From an uncultured Sphingomonadaceae bacterium (GTDB lineage: Bacteria > Pseudomonadota > Alphaproteobacteria > Sphingomonadales > Sphingomonadaceae), in assembly GCA_947495985.1 (NCBI GenBank), contig CANMBD010000001.1, positions 558,001 through 622,000 on the forward strand: 64,000 nt of DNA. Direction: 5' to 3'. The notes beneath the pieces are model-generated. The model saw nothing but the letters and a program-made list of their open reading frames with translations. It made no database searches and was not told the origin of the DNA. Position 1 is the stretch's first letter, and the number at the start of each line of letters is the position of its first letter. Position numbers and translations under genes: made by a program. This document shows positions 26,066 through 35,071 of the stretch, piece after piece.

Positions 26066-26382
26066 GCAGGTGTCATTATGTTAAAGGGTCCAGTTGTTTT
26101 TGCATGATATGTTTTGTGCCATCCGCATGGTGGATGGCCGCTTGCTCGCACAAAGAACACGCCAGGTCCTCGCTTGGGATGAACAGAAACATCGATGCAC
26201 GAGTAGAATATATCGTCGCTCAGAAACAAATGCGAAACAGCTTCTTCGACAGAACAATCTGTTGTACCGAACAGATGCAATTCTATCTTCGAATCCAAGC
26301 TCGACTCTAGTCCCATGGCATTTGCTGCTTGCGATAAGGCATCAAGAAAATGCAGCTTGAACTCGTCTTGGCTTACTTTCAT
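26062..26382 (-). CDS. Unknown 106-residue protein inserted between trpB and trpA
   Basis: A small soluble protein with no signal or membrane segment. The ATG at 26382 overlaps the trpB stop as ATGA, and its own TGA overlaps the trpA ATG the same way, which is strong evidence for a real, coupled gene. The N-terminal half is helical and acidic ([37 protein letters not shown]). The C-terminal part is rich in Gly, Pro, His and Cys, with [20 protein letters not shown], which could bind metal or fold as a small beta unit. I do not recognise a family. Position suggests a function linked to tryptophan synthase assembly or regulation, but this is inference. The open frame upstream of the ATG lies inside trpB and is not coding. 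Confidence 0.75.
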   Translation of the reverse strand: MKVSQDEFKLHFLDALSQAANAMGLESSLDSKIELHLFGTTDCSVEEAVSHLFLSDDIFYSCIDVSVHPKRGPGVFFVRASGHPPCGWHKTYHAKTTGPFNIMTPA

Positions 26383-27620
26383 ATTTCCGTACCCAAAGCC
26401 TCGGCGACTGTGAAAATATCCTTGTCGCCGCGCCCGCAGAGATTGGCGAGAATGATCTGGTCCTTGTCCAACTTCACAGCTTCGCGCGCGACAGCAGCAA
26501 TGGCATGACTCGGCTCCAGTGCCGGAATAATCCCTTCGGTGCCGCACAGCAATTGGAACGCCTCTAGCGCTTCGGTGTCGGTCACGCTGTCATAGCGCAC
26601 CCGGCCGGATTCTTTCAGCCAGCTATGTTCCGGACCAATGCCGGGATAGTCGAGGCCGGCACTGATCGAATGGGCTTCGTCAATCTGCCCATCTTCGTCT
26701 TGCAGCAAATAGGTTTTGTTGCCGTGCAAAATGCCGGGCTTCCCGCCCGCCAACGACGCGGCATGTTCTTTTTCCAGACCATGGCCAGCCGCTTCAATGC
26801 CCAACATTTCGACGTCGGGATCATCGAGAAATGGATGGAACAGACCAATGGCATTTGAGCCGCCACCAATAGCCGCCACCAAAAGATCGGGTAGGCGACC
26901 GGTGCGCTCGAGCAGTTGTTCGCGTGCTTCGCGGCCAATCACGCTTTGGAAATCGCGCACCAGCTCGGGATAGGGATGGGGGCCAGCGGCCGTGCCGATA
27001 ATGTAGAATGTATCATGCACATTCGCGACCCAGTCGCGCAATGCGTCATTCATGGCGTCTTTCAACGTTGCAGAACCACTGGTTACCGGCACGACTTCTG
27101 CGCCGAGCAACCGCATCCGGAAAATATTCGGTTTCTGCCGCTCGATATCAGTTGCGCCCATATAGATGACGCAAGGCAGGCCAAAGCGAGCGCAGACCGT
27201 GGCCGTGGCCACACCATGCTGACCCGCACCAGTTTCAGCGATAATCCGGGTCTTGCCCATGCGCTTGGCGAGCAATATCTGGCCGATGCAATTGTTGATC
27301 TTGTGCGCGCCGGTATGGTTGAGCTCATCACGCTTGAACCAGATTTGTGCGCCTTTGCCTTCCGGAGCCTCTTTCCGGACATGTTCGGTCAGGCGTTCGG
27401 CAAAATAGAGCGGGCTTGGACGACCGACATAATGTTCCAGCAAGTCATCAAATTCTTCTGCAAAAGCGGGGTCCGCCTGTGCCGCGCGATAATGCTTCTC
27501 CAGATCAAGGATCAGCGGCATCAGCGTCTCGGCCACATAACGCCCGCCAAATTGGCCGAAATGGCCGCGTTCGTCTGGTTGATTGCGGAAGCTGTTCGAT
27601 AGTTTATCGTGTTTGGTCAT
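26379..27620 (-). CDS. trpB: Tryptophan synthase beta subunit
   Basis: A 413-residue PLP enzyme that joins indole and serine. Starts at ATG 27620 ([11 protein letters not shown]); the frame opens further upstream, but those residues lie in trpF and are not family-like. [14 protein letters not shown] is the N-terminal signature, [18 protein letters not shown] holds the PLP lysine (about residue 99) and [10 protein letters not shown] the phosphate-binding glycine loop. The segment [12 protein letters not shown] contains the catalytic Glu. It overlaps trpF by 17 bp and the small unknown gene by 4 bp. Confidence 0.96.
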   Translation of the reverse strand: MTKHDKLSNSFRNQPDERGHFGQFGGRYVAETLMPLILDLEKHYRAAQADPAFAEEFDDLLEHYVGRPSPLYFAERLTEHVRKEAPEGKGAQIWFKRDELNHTGAHKINNCIGQILLAKRMGKTRIIAETGAGQHGVATATVCARFGLPCVIYMGATDIERQKPNIFRMRLLGAEVVPVTSGSATLKDAMNDALRDWVANVHDTFYIIGTAAGPHPYPELVRDFQSVIGREAREQLLERTGRLPDLLVAAIGGGSNAIGLFHPFLDDPDVEMLGIEAAGHGLEKEHAASLAGGKPGILHGNKTYLLQDEDGQIDEAHSISAGLDYPGIGPEHSWLKESGRVRYDSVTDTEALEAFQLLCGTEGIIPALEPSHAIAAVAREAVKLDKDQIILANLCGRGDKDIFTVAEALGTEI

Positions 27621-28248
27621 ATGTGCGAACCGCTTGGCAAAAGGCAGCGATTCTGTCCACATCTTTGACACCGGGAGCGGATTCCACGCCTGAGGAAACA
27701 TCGACGAGCGGTGGGCTAGTGGCTTCCATCGCGCTTACGACGTTCTCTGGATCCAAACCGCCGGCGAGGCCCCATGGGACCTTGTGATCATGGCCCTGCA
27801 GGACGGACCAATCAAAGCTCGTTCCGGTGCCGCCGGGAAGGGCCTTTGCCGGAGCATCGAACAACAGGCGATTAGCAGCATCATCGAACCGAGCGCTCTT
27901 GGCGAGCGTTGCCTTGTCGCGCAGACCCAGTGCTTTCCAGACCTCTACATTGCTTTGATCGCCGACCAGTTTGATCCATTCGGGTGTTTCGCTGCCATGA
28001 AACTGAATCACATCGGGGCGGACAAAGTTGATCGCATGCCCGGTCAATTTCGGGTCTGCATTGACCAGCAACAATACTATCTTCAGTGAATCCGGCGCAG
28101 CTTCGCGCAATTCGGCTGCGCGTTCCAGCGACACATGACGCGGGCTTTTCTCAAAATGCACAAGGCCAATATAATCAGCTCCGGCATCAGCGGCGGCGTT
28201 GATCGTCGTGATGTCGGACAAGCCGCATATTTTAATCTGGGTTTTCAT
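27604..28248 (-). CDS. trpF: Phosphoribosylanthranilate isomerase
   Basis: A 214-residue TIM-barrel isomerase of tryptophan synthesis. The first strand [15 protein letters not shown] contains the catalytic Cys (about residue 8); the Asp is in [20 protein letters not shown], which also holds the phosphate-binding GGTG, and [11 protein letters not shown] follows. The length is normal. pyrF lies 8 bp upstream; trpB starts inside its 3' end. trpC, trpD and trpE are not in this window. Confidence 0.95.
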   Translation of the reverse strand: MKTQIKICGLSDITTINAAADAGADYIGLVHFEKSPRHVSLERAAELREAAPDSLKIVLLLVNADPKLTGHAINFVRPDVIQFHGSETPEWIKLVGDQSNVEVWKALGLRDKATLAKSARFDDAANRLLFDAPAKALPGGTGTSFDWSVLQGHDHKVPWGLAGGLDPENVVSAMEATSPPLVDVSSGVESAPGVKDVDRIAAFCQAVRTYDQTR

Positions 28249-28256
28249 TGGCTGGC

Positions 28257-28931
28257 TTAGAGCGTTGCTTCAATCGATCGCGCCGCGGCATTGGGATTTT
28301 CCGCGCCTGTAATCGGGCGGCCAATGACCAGAACGCTAGCGCCATTATCGCGAGCAGCGCGCGGCGTTACCGTGCGCTTCTGATCGCCGGCCTTGCCATT
28401 GGCGGGGCGCAGGCCGGGCACAACAAAATAGCCTTCTTTCCAGATTTTATGCGCTGCGCCCACTTCATTGCCGGAACAGACAATGCCGTCCAGACCGGCT
28501 TCGGCGGCGAGATTGGCTAGGCGCTCAACCTGGTCATGCGGGGTGCCGCTATAACCAATCTTCCCCATGTCGTTTTGGTCGAGAGAGGTGAGCAAGGTAA
28601 CACCGACAACCTTGGTGTTACTGCCTGCCGCTGCTTTGGCATCTTCCATCATAGCCCGTCCGCCGGATGCATGCACCGTCACTATCGCCGGTTCGAGGAC
28701 ATTAATCGCCTGCATCGCTTTCGCGACCGTGTTCGGAATATCGTGGAGCTTCAGGTCGAGGAAAATCGGCAATCCGATTTTCTGGATCTCGTGTACTCCG
28801 TGATGGCCATTGGCGCAGAAAAACTCGAGGCCGAGTTTCAATCCGCCGACATGACCGTTGATCGATTTGGCGAGCGCGACCGCATTGTCCAATATAGGCG
28901 TATCGAGCGCGACATATATAGGATTACTCAT
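28257..28931 (-). CDS. pyrF: Orotidine 5'-phosphate decarboxylase
   Basis: A 224-residue enzyme for the last step of UMP synthesis. FLDLKLHDIPNTVAKA is the DxKxxD catalytic motif (D58, K60, D63 approximately). VTVHASGGRAMM and VVPGLRPANGKAGDQKR supply the remaining substrate-site segments. The length is normal for the bacterial form. The start overlaps the lapA stop as ATGA (28928-28931). The mix of pyrimidine and tryptophan genes is common in alphaproteobacteria. Confidence 0.95.
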   Translation of the reverse strand: MSNPIYVALDTPILDNAVALAKSINGHVGGLKLGLEFFCANGHHGVHEIQKIGLPIFLDLKLHDIPNTVAKAMQAINVLEPAIVTVHASGGRAMMEDAKAAAGSNTKVVGVTLLTSLDQNDMGKIGYSGTPHDQVERLANLAAEAGLDGIVCSGNEVGAAHKIWKEGYFVVPGLRPANGKAGDQKRTVTPRAARDNGASVLVIGRPITGAENPNAAARSIEATL

Positions 28932-29335
28932 GTGCCTGCCGCCTTGTCGTCGCCCGTGATCGGTGAAACCGCAGTCGCAGGCTCAGAGATTTGTTCTTTA
29001 TCCAAGTCCAGCGGCGCCGCAGCTGGCTTTGTTTGCGGAGCTGGTGCTGGCGAGGATTTGGTAGCAGCACTTGTCGCAGTTGCGGGCACCGGTGCAGGCC
29101 GAGCAGCGGCTTCAAGTGTTTTGATACGGCGATTTAGGCGCCATTTTGATGTGCGGTGAAGGATCCACAACGGAACGAAGCCCAACAGAAACGCGCCAAT
29201 AACGAGAACGGGCAGTTTCGTGTCGATACGGATATCTTGCCAAATCAGCACCGATGTTGGTGACCAGTTATTGACAGCAAACACCACCAAAATGACGGCC
29301 AATATAACCCAGAAAAGTGTTTTTATGAATTGCAT
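28928..29335 (-). CDS. LapA-domain inner-membrane protein
   Basis: A 135-residue protein with two hydrophobic segments (about 5-25 and 42-62), a short basic loop (RTSKWRLNRRIK) and a 65-residue Ala/Pro-rich cytoplasmic tail. This is the lipopolysaccharide assembly LapA-domain architecture. LapA acts with LapB to control LPS synthesis in enterics; here no lapB neighbour is visible and the protein is identified by fold pattern only. GAGGG lies before the ATG. It starts the lapA-pyrF-trpF-trpB-X-trpA-accD-folC run. Confidence 0.8.
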   Translation of the reverse strand: MQFIKTLFWVILAVILVVFAVNNWSPTSVLIWQDIRIDTKLPVLVIGAFLLGFVPLWILHRTSKWRLNRRIKTLEAAARPAPVPATATSAATKSSPAPAPQTKPAAAPLDLDKEQISEPATAVSPITGDDKAAGT

Positions 29336-29438
29336 TCGGAACCCTCAATTACCCATTTCATTCACATTACCCGTAATTTCGACCAGTGACCAGAGTGTTG
29401 CCGTTCTGGATCACATGGCGGATTTTTTGTCTCGGACT

Positions 29439-30740
29439 TCAGTCGCCAAAAACCCGATCGAAAATCGTGTCGATATGCTTGAAATGATAATCTAGATTAA
29501 AGCTCTCTTCCAACTCCTCATGCGATAGCTTTGCCGTTACGTCGGGATCAGCTTTGAGTAGGTCAAGCAAGGCCACTTCGCCATCTGATTCCCAGACCTT
29601 CATCGCGTTGCGCTGAACGATGCGGTAGCTGTCTTCCCGGCTGATACCTGCTTGTGTAAGTGCCAGCAGCACGCGCTGGGAGTGCACAAGCCCGCCCATC
29701 CGGTCGAGATTCTTCTGCATGCGTTCCGGATAGATGAGGAGTTTTTCGACAACGCCGGTCAGACGGGCGAGGGCGAAGTCCAATGTGATTGTGGCGTCAG
29801 GACCGATCATACGTTCGACTGAGCTGTGAGAGATGTCCCGCTCATGCCATAGAGCAACATTTTCCATCGCGGGCAGGGCATAGCTCCTTACCATCCGGGC
29901 AAGTCCGGTCAGATTTTCGGTGAGAATCGGATTACGCTTGTGCGGCATCGCGCTCGAACCTTTTTGTCCCGGTGAGAAATATTCTTCCGCTTCCAGAACC
30001 TCGGTCCGCTGCAAGTGGCGAATCTCGACCGCTAGGCGTTCGACTGAAGAAGCAATAACAGCCAGTGTAGCAAAATACTGTGCATGGCGATCGCGTGGAA
30101 TGACCTGTGTTGATACAGGCTCAATCTCCAGTCCCATTTTTTCAGCCACGTGCGCTTCGACTTTCGGGTCGATATTGGCGAAGGTACCCACCGCGCCTGA
30201 TATTGCACAGGTCGCGATTTCCTTGCGCGCCAAAACCAGTCGTTCGCGGTTCCGTTCAAACTCGGCATAAGCTTGCGCCAATTTCATTCCGAAAGTCACC
30301 GGTTCGCCATGAATCCCGTGGCTGCGGCCAATGGTCGGGGTCAGCTTATGCTCGTAAGCACGGGTTTTGATCGCCGCGAGCAACTTGTCCATATCATCGA
30401 GCAATATGTCCGTCGCGCGGGTTAGTTGGACGGCCACACAAGTGTCGAGTACATCGCTTGATGTCATGCCCTGGTGCATGAAGCGGGCCTCTTCACCGAC
30501 ATTTTCTGCAACATTGGTCAGGAAAGCGATGACGTCATGCTTCACCTCGCGTTCAATTTCATCAATCCGCGCGACATCAAATTTCCCTTTGGCCCAAATC
30601 GCCTTGGCGGCATCCTTTGGTACAACCCCCAGTTCGGCGAGCGCATCGGTCGCATGCGCCTCTATCTCGAACCAGATCTGGAATTTGGATTCAGGTTCCC
30701 AAATGGCAACCATATCGGGGCGAGAATAGCGCGGGATCAT
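29439..30740 (-). CDS. purB: Adenylosuccinate lyase
   Basis: A 433-residue enzyme of the fumarase superfamily that removes fumarate from SAICAR and adenylosuccinate in purine synthesis. Starts at ATG 30740 (MIPRYSRPDMVAIW); 32 further upstream codons are open but not family-like. The signature SSAMPHKRNPILTENL is near residue 263, HGIHGEPVTFG contains the catalytic histidine region, and HQGMTSSDVLDTC is the first conserved block. It is a separate minus-strand gene 103 bp before lapA, and may be co-transcribed with it. Confidence 0.95.
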   Translation of the reverse strand: MIPRYSRPDMVAIWEPESKFQIWFEIEAHATDALAELGVVPKDAAKAIWAKGKFDVARIDEIEREVKHDVIAFLTNVAENVGEEARFMHQGMTSSDVLDTCVAVQLTRATDILLDDMDKLLAAIKTRAYEHKLTPTIGRSHGIHGEPVTFGMKLAQAYAEFERNRERLVLARKEIATCAISGAVGTFANIDPKVEAHVAEKMGLEIEPVSTQVIPRDRHAQYFATLAVIASSVERLAVEIRHLQRTEVLEAEEYFSPGQKGSSAMPHKRNPILTENLTGLARMVRSYALPAMENVALWHERDISHSSVERMIGPDATITLDFALARLTGVVEKLLIYPERMQKNLDRMGGLVHSQRVLLALTQAGISREDSYRIVQRNAMKVWESDGEVALLDLLKADPDVTAKLSHEELEESFNLDYHFKHIDTIFDRVFGD

Positions 30741-30859
30741 TTTTTCTTTCCTTGAAACTGAAAAAGCTGGTTTAATCTGATCATAGCATGACCAGAGATT
30801 TGCGGACCCGCTAGCAGCTACATTATGAGTCGGCAACGTGGTTAATTAGGGAGAAAAAT

Positions 30860-31960
30860 ATGCGTCTGGCAGTATTAACCGGCGGCGGCGATGTTCCTGG
30901 CCTTAACCCATGTATCCGCTCGATTGCCATGGCTGCCTGGCAGCGCGGTTGGGATGTCATTGGACTGCGCCGCGGCTGGGAAGGGGTTCTGGAAACAGAT
31001 CCAACCGATCCCTGGTCGCTGGAAAATTCCGCGATGGTGCTTGATAGAGATGCAGTGCGAGGTATTGATCGGCAAGGTGGGACCATTTTGCACAGCTCAC
31101 GCTGCGACCCTCGAAACACCAGTGAAGGTGACCAAACACAAAAGGTACTTGATATACTCGATGCGCTGAAGGTGGATGCGCTGATCACCATGGGCGGCGA
31201 TGGAACCTTGCGTTTCTCAGCGCACCTAGCCAGTCTGGGACGCAATGTTGTTTCCATCCCCAAGACGATGGACAATGATGTGTTCGGTACCGATTATTGT
31301 ATCGGTTTTTCAACCGCGGTCACCCGGTCCGTCGCTGCGATAAATGCACTAAGAACAACAGTGGCCAGCCACGAACGGATCGCGGTTATCGAACTGTTCG
31401 GCCGCCGTTCTGGCGAAACCGCTCTGCTGTCTGGCTTTTTGTCCCAGGCTGATCGCACAGTGATTGCCGAAGTCCCCGCGGATATTGATGTGCTGTTGCC
31501 CTTGTTGCTGAAAGACAAGGCGAACAATCCGGAAAGCTATGCCATCTGCCTTGTGTCCGAAGGGGCTCAATTGGCTGGTAGTGATACGGATGATGGTGAG
31601 ATAAGCAAATCCAACACCAACCGGATCGGCGTGAATATCGGCACTCAATTGGCGAGAGAAATTGAGACGCGGTCGCCCGAGCGAACAATTGTTCAGGAGC
31701 TGGCCTATCTAATGCGGGCTGGTGAACCGGATGCGATGGACCGGATGGTTGGTTTCGCCTTTGGTGCCTTGGCGGTGCAACTGATCGAGGAAGGCCGCAC
31801 GTCGAACATGGTTTGCCTTGAAGATGGCAATTATGGTGTCGTGCCTATTGGGACGCTGCTCGGCGGAACCAAAGGCGTTAACGTATCTGGTCTTTACGAC
31901 GCGCGCGAATATCGCGCTAATCTCGTGCAAATAGAAGGCATGCCGATGTTTCTATATTGA
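30860..31960 (+). CDS. pfkA: 6-phosphofructokinase, mixed Gly104/Lys124 class
   Basis: A 366-residue phosphofructokinase that phosphorylates fructose 6-phosphate to the 1,6-bisphosphate. LAVLTGGGDVPGLNP is the N-terminal nucleotide/pyrophosphate loop. The two specificity positions are split: MGGDGTL has Gly at the E. coli 104 position (ATP-type), whereas IPKTMDNDVFGTDY has Lys at 124 (PPi-type). The catalytic Asp is D138. From memory this combination defines a third class found in actinomycetes and others, so the phosphoryl donor cannot be called. The ribosome-binding site is GGGAGAAAAA. The gene stands alone, followed 7 bp later by the DoxX-NDH-2 gene on the same strand. Confidence 0.88.
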   Translation: MRLAVLTGGGDVPGLNPCIRSIAMAAWQRGWDVIGLRRGWEGVLETDPTDPWSLENSAMVLDRDAVRGIDRQGGTILHSSRCDPRNTSEGDQTQKVLDILDALKVDALITMGGDGTLRFSAHLASLGRNVVSIPKTMDNDVFGTDYCIGFSTAVTRSVAAINALRTTVASHERIAVIELFGRRSGETALLSGFLSQADRTVIAEVPADIDVLLPLLLKDKANNPESYAICLVSEGAQLAGSDTDDGEISKSNTNRIGVNIGTQLAREIETRSPERTIVQELAYLMRAGEPDAMDRMVGFAFGALAVQLIEEGRTSNMVCLEDGNYGVVPIGTLLGGTKGVNVSGLYDAREYRANLVQIEGMPMFLY

Positions 31961-31967
31961 TTGCGTG

Positions 31968-34187
31968 ATGGCAAGCTCTAACCTGCTAAGAGTAGAAGCA
32001 AATAGGTTGGTAAGGGATTCGGAAATGAGTATCGAGCAAGCTTTGTTGCAAGAAGAACGGCTGTCTCCATTTTTCCGGGTTACACTGCGTATCTGGGTGA
32101 AGACTTATCGTTCGATCATATCGTTGATCAGTCCTATTTTTGATCTGCTGGTCCGATTGTTTGTAGCGCAGGCGATATTTCGGTCCGGTATAGTTAAATT
32201 GTCCGATTGGGATACGGCCCTCAACCTTGCACGTTTTGAATATCCTGTATCTTGGATGGAACCCGAAACGGCGGCTTTGGTTGGTGTGATTATAGAAATT
32301 GTTGCGCCGATATTGCTACTGATCGGACTTTTAACGCGCGAGGCAGCATTGGCGATATTGGTGCTGCTGGCAGTTAGTCAGGTTGAATATGTTCCGACCG
32401 ATCTCAATCTCTGGTTGATCGCTATATTGGGTTGGTTTGTGCTACGTGGGGCGAAAGGCTTTTCGTTCGACCGTGCCGTGGCTGGCGGATTAAGCGGCAG
32501 TGCTATACCATTTACTGATCCTGTTCTGCGCGCGTTCGAGTTTTTAACGGACAAGGCTGCGATCGGATGGTTGCTGGTCATTCGGCTATGGCTGGCCGTG
32601 ACGTTGCTTGCGGTTGCTGGAATGGTCGGCATTGCGGGTCAGGAAGTTTTTCTGCCCGTTAAAACTTTCGTTGGCATCAGCCCCGCTTTGGCCGTTTGTT
32701 TAGCGATATTGCTGACCATCGGGCTTGTTGTTCCGCTAACGGGACTAGCGCTTATTGTCTCGCTCAGCACGTTGGCCGTCATGGGGCTGCATCCCGATCT
32801 CACGTTTTATCCAATGTTACTTTTTGGATTGATGGCTATTTTTGGCGCGGGCTATTTGTCGATCGATCGGATGATCTCTGCCTGGCTGGAATCCAATATT
32901 TTGTTCGACCGGAAATACGAGGATGTTCCAGAGCATTGGCCTCATATTGTTGTCGTTGGTGCTGGATTCGGCGGGCTGGCATGTGTTGGTAAACTCAAGA
33001 ACTTGCCTGTTCGTATCACGCTCATTGACCGGCATAACTACCACTTGTTCCAGCCGCTACTCTATCAAATTGCAACAGCGGCACTGTCGCCAGCGGACGT
33101 GGCGACCCCTATACGGGGGCTGTTCCGCAACGACGGAAACGTCCGGGTGCTGCTGGGTGAGGTGCGCAGCATTGATAGCGCAAAGAAAACACTGACCTAC
33201 GGCCAAAATAGTTTGGACTACGATCATCTGGTGCTGGCAACCGGTGCATCGCACAGCTATTTTGGCAAAGATGAATGGGCGCCGTTTGCCCCAGGATTGA
33301 AAACTATCGAGGACGGCGTTTCGGTTCGGGGTCATGTATTGCGCGCGTTTGAGCGGGCGGAATCGTCCAATGACCCGGAACGGGTTAAACGTCTAATGAC
33401 TTTTGTCATTGTCGGTGCTGGTCCGACAGGTGTTGAGCTGGCCGGTGCGATTGCCGAGCTCGCGCATCACGGGCTCAAAGACGAATTCAGCCGAATTGAT
33501 CCAGAACAGGCGCAAATCATCCTTGTGCAATCAGGCGATCGAATATTGCCCGCCTTTCCAGAAGACCTATCTGCTCATGCAGCGGATTCGCTCAGCAATT
33601 TGGGTGTGGATATCCGTCTGAAATCGCGCGTTACTGATATTGCTGCTGACCGCGTCAAAATCGGCGACGATATAGAAATTGCAACCGAAACGGTGCTCTG
33701 GGCCGCCGGAGTGATTGCCTCTCCTGCCGGTAAATGGCTGAATGCTGAAACCGATCGGGCAGGGCGGGTCGCTGTGGATGACTATCTGCGAATTACGGGT
33801 CACGAGAATGTCTTCGCTATTGGCGATACGGCAGGTAGCAATGCGTGGAACGGCAATCCGGTTCCGGGACTGGCTCCTGCCGCCAAGCAAGCGGGGGTCT
33901 ATGTGGCCGATTATATCCAAAAACAGCTTCTGGACGATAAGCAGATTGCGCCCTTCCAGTACAAGCACCAAGGTAGTCTTGCGACCATTGGCCGCAAAAG
34001 CGCTGTGGCGGATTTTGGTTTTATGAAATTGCACGGCGCTTTGGCCTGGTGGTTGTGGGGCGCGGTGCATGTCGGTTTTCTTTCCGGGATGCGGAACCGG
34101 ATAGCGGTGCTGGTAAACTGGATATGGTCCTATTTCACACTGCAACTCGGCATTCGCCTGATCACTGGCAAGGATAGCGGCGCTTAA
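31968..34187 (+). CDS. DoxX-like membrane domain fused to type II NADH dehydrogenase
   Basis: A 739-residue fusion from ATG 31968; another in-frame ATG, 32025, follows an AAGGGA. Residues about 1-310 carry several hydrophobic segments with the DoxX pattern (FRSGIVKLSDWDTALNLARF, then a long hydrophobic stretch, repeated in the second half of the region). Residues from about 326 are NDH-2: VVGAGFGGLACVGKL (FAD), HNYHLFQPLLYQIATAALSP, the second dinucleotide fold FVIVGAGPTGVELAGAIAE (NAD), LWAAGV, AIGDTAGS and the quinone-side LAPAAKQAGVYVA. A final helix-rich tail gives amphipathic membrane contacts. NDH-2 passes NADH electrons to quinone without pumping; the fused DoxX part may dock a quinone or a thiol partner. 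The partner reaction is inferred. Confidence 0.85.
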   Translation: MASSNLLRVEANRLVRDSEMSIEQALLQEERLSPFFRVTLRIWVKTYRSIISLISPIFDLLVRLFVAQAIFRSGIVKLSDWDTALNLARFEYPVSWMEPETAALVGVIIEIVAPILLLIGLLTREAALAILVLLAVSQVEYVPTDLNLWLIAILGWFVLRGAKGFSFDRAVAGGLSGSAIPFTDPVLRAFEFLTDKAAIGWLLVIRLWLAVTLLAVAGMVGIAGQEVFLPVKTFVGISPALAVCLAILLTIGLVVPLTGLALIVSLSTLAVMGLHPDLTFYPMLLFGLMAIFGAGYLSIDRMISAWLESNILFDRKYEDVPEHWPHIVVVGAGFGGLACVGKLKNLPVRITLIDRHNYHLFQPLLYQIATAALSPADVATPIRGLFRNDGNVRVLLGEVRSIDSAKKTLTYGQNSLDYDHLVLATGASHSYFGKDEWAPFAPGLKTIEDGVSVRGHVLRAFERAESSNDPERVKRLMTFVIVGAGPTGVELAGAIAELAHHGLKDEFSRIDPEQAQIILVQSGDRILPAFPEDLSAHAADSLSNLGVDIRLKSRVTDIAADRVKIGDDIEIATETVLWAAGVIASPAGKWLNAETDRAGRVAVDDYLRITGHENVFAIGDTAGSNAWNGNPVPGLAPAAKQAGVYVADYIQKQLLDDKQIAPFQYKHQGSLATIGRKSAVADFGFMKLHGALAWWLWGAVHVGFLSGMRNRIAVLVNWIWSYFTLQLGIRLITGKDSGA

Positions 34188-34195
34188 AGCGGTAT

Positions 34196-34912
34196 TTAGA
34201 TCAAACCTTTTGATCGAAAGGATGTGTGGCCGTCGATACCGATGATGATATGGTCATGCACCGCAATGCCGAGTTTTCTCCCGGCGTCGCATATATCCTT
34301 GGTAACGGCGATATCCTGACGGCTGGGCGTGCTATCACCACTTGGATGATTGTGGACCAATATTATCGCCGCGGACCCGAGTTCCAGCGCTCGTTTGATG
34401 ACTTCTCTTGTGTAGATCGCCGCCTGATCGATCGAGCCTTCGCTAACCAGCTCGTCACGGATCAAACGGTTTTTGCTGTTAAGATGCAATACCCGAACTC
34501 TTTCGTGGACAAGATGCGCCATATCCGCGCGGAGATAGTCGAGTAGCGCTTGCCAGCTTGTCAGAACCGGTTGTTCACGGACGGGCTCGGAAATCATGCG
34601 TAGCGCGGCCGCCTGTACAATTTTGATCGCCGCCGTGCTGTTTTCACCCATTCCCGGCACCTTCCTGATCGACTCTCCATCGGCTGTCAGTACCGCAGAC
34701 AGACTACCAAATGTATCGATTAGGTCCTTTGCCAACGGTTTCGTGTCTTGTCGCCTGATGGCTAGAGCAAGCAGATATTCGACAAGCTCGTGATCCAGAA
34801 GTGCTTCGCTGCCACCGTTTAGCAAGCGTTCACGCAGTCGGGCACGATGGCCTTCGCCGTGATGGCCTTTTGTGTTTCGTTTGGATTTTTGGGCGTTATC
34901 CAGAGCGGGCAT
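34196..34912 (-). CDS. radC: RadC-family JAB/MPN-domain protein
   Basis: A 238-residue RadC homologue. The N-terminal part is a helix-hairpin-helix-like region (LLALAIRRQDTKPLAKDLI, then RKVPGMGENSTAAIK). The C-terminal JAB domain has the metal-site motif VHNHPSGDSTPSRQDI (HxHx7-10D form) with the upstream Glu in the first strand. The name RadC comes from a mistaken DNA-repair assignment in E. coli; the activity of the family is unsettled. It is convergent with the NDH-2 gene, 8 bp apart. Confidence 0.92.
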   Translation of the reverse strand: MPALDNAQKSKRNTKGHHGEGHRARLRERLLNGGSEALLDHELVEYLLALAIRRQDTKPLAKDLIDTFGSLSAVLTADGESIRKVPGMGENSTAAIKIVQAAALRMISEPVREQPVLTSWQALLDYLRADMAHLVHERVRVLHLNSKNRLIRDELVSEGSIDQAAIYTREVIKRALELGSAAIILVHNHPSGDSTPSRQDIAVTKDICDAGRKLGIAVHDHIIIGIDGHTSFRSKGLI

Positions 34913-35071
34913 GGCCGAACTATAGATTGTTTGTCGGGAAATGAGATAAGAAAGCCAATTAACCTGCTGAATTGGCCGAATATGTCCAATTCCAAAAAAA
35001 TGACGTAAAAACTATTCGTCCTGCGCACTTGTACATTGCAACTTAAGCTAGACTTCTGCATTTCAATCGCC

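Noticed and set aside
26383..26547. Upstream extension of the unknown trp gene
   Set aside because: Arg/Cys-rich and inside trpB; the real start is the ATG at 26382 that overlaps the trpB stop.
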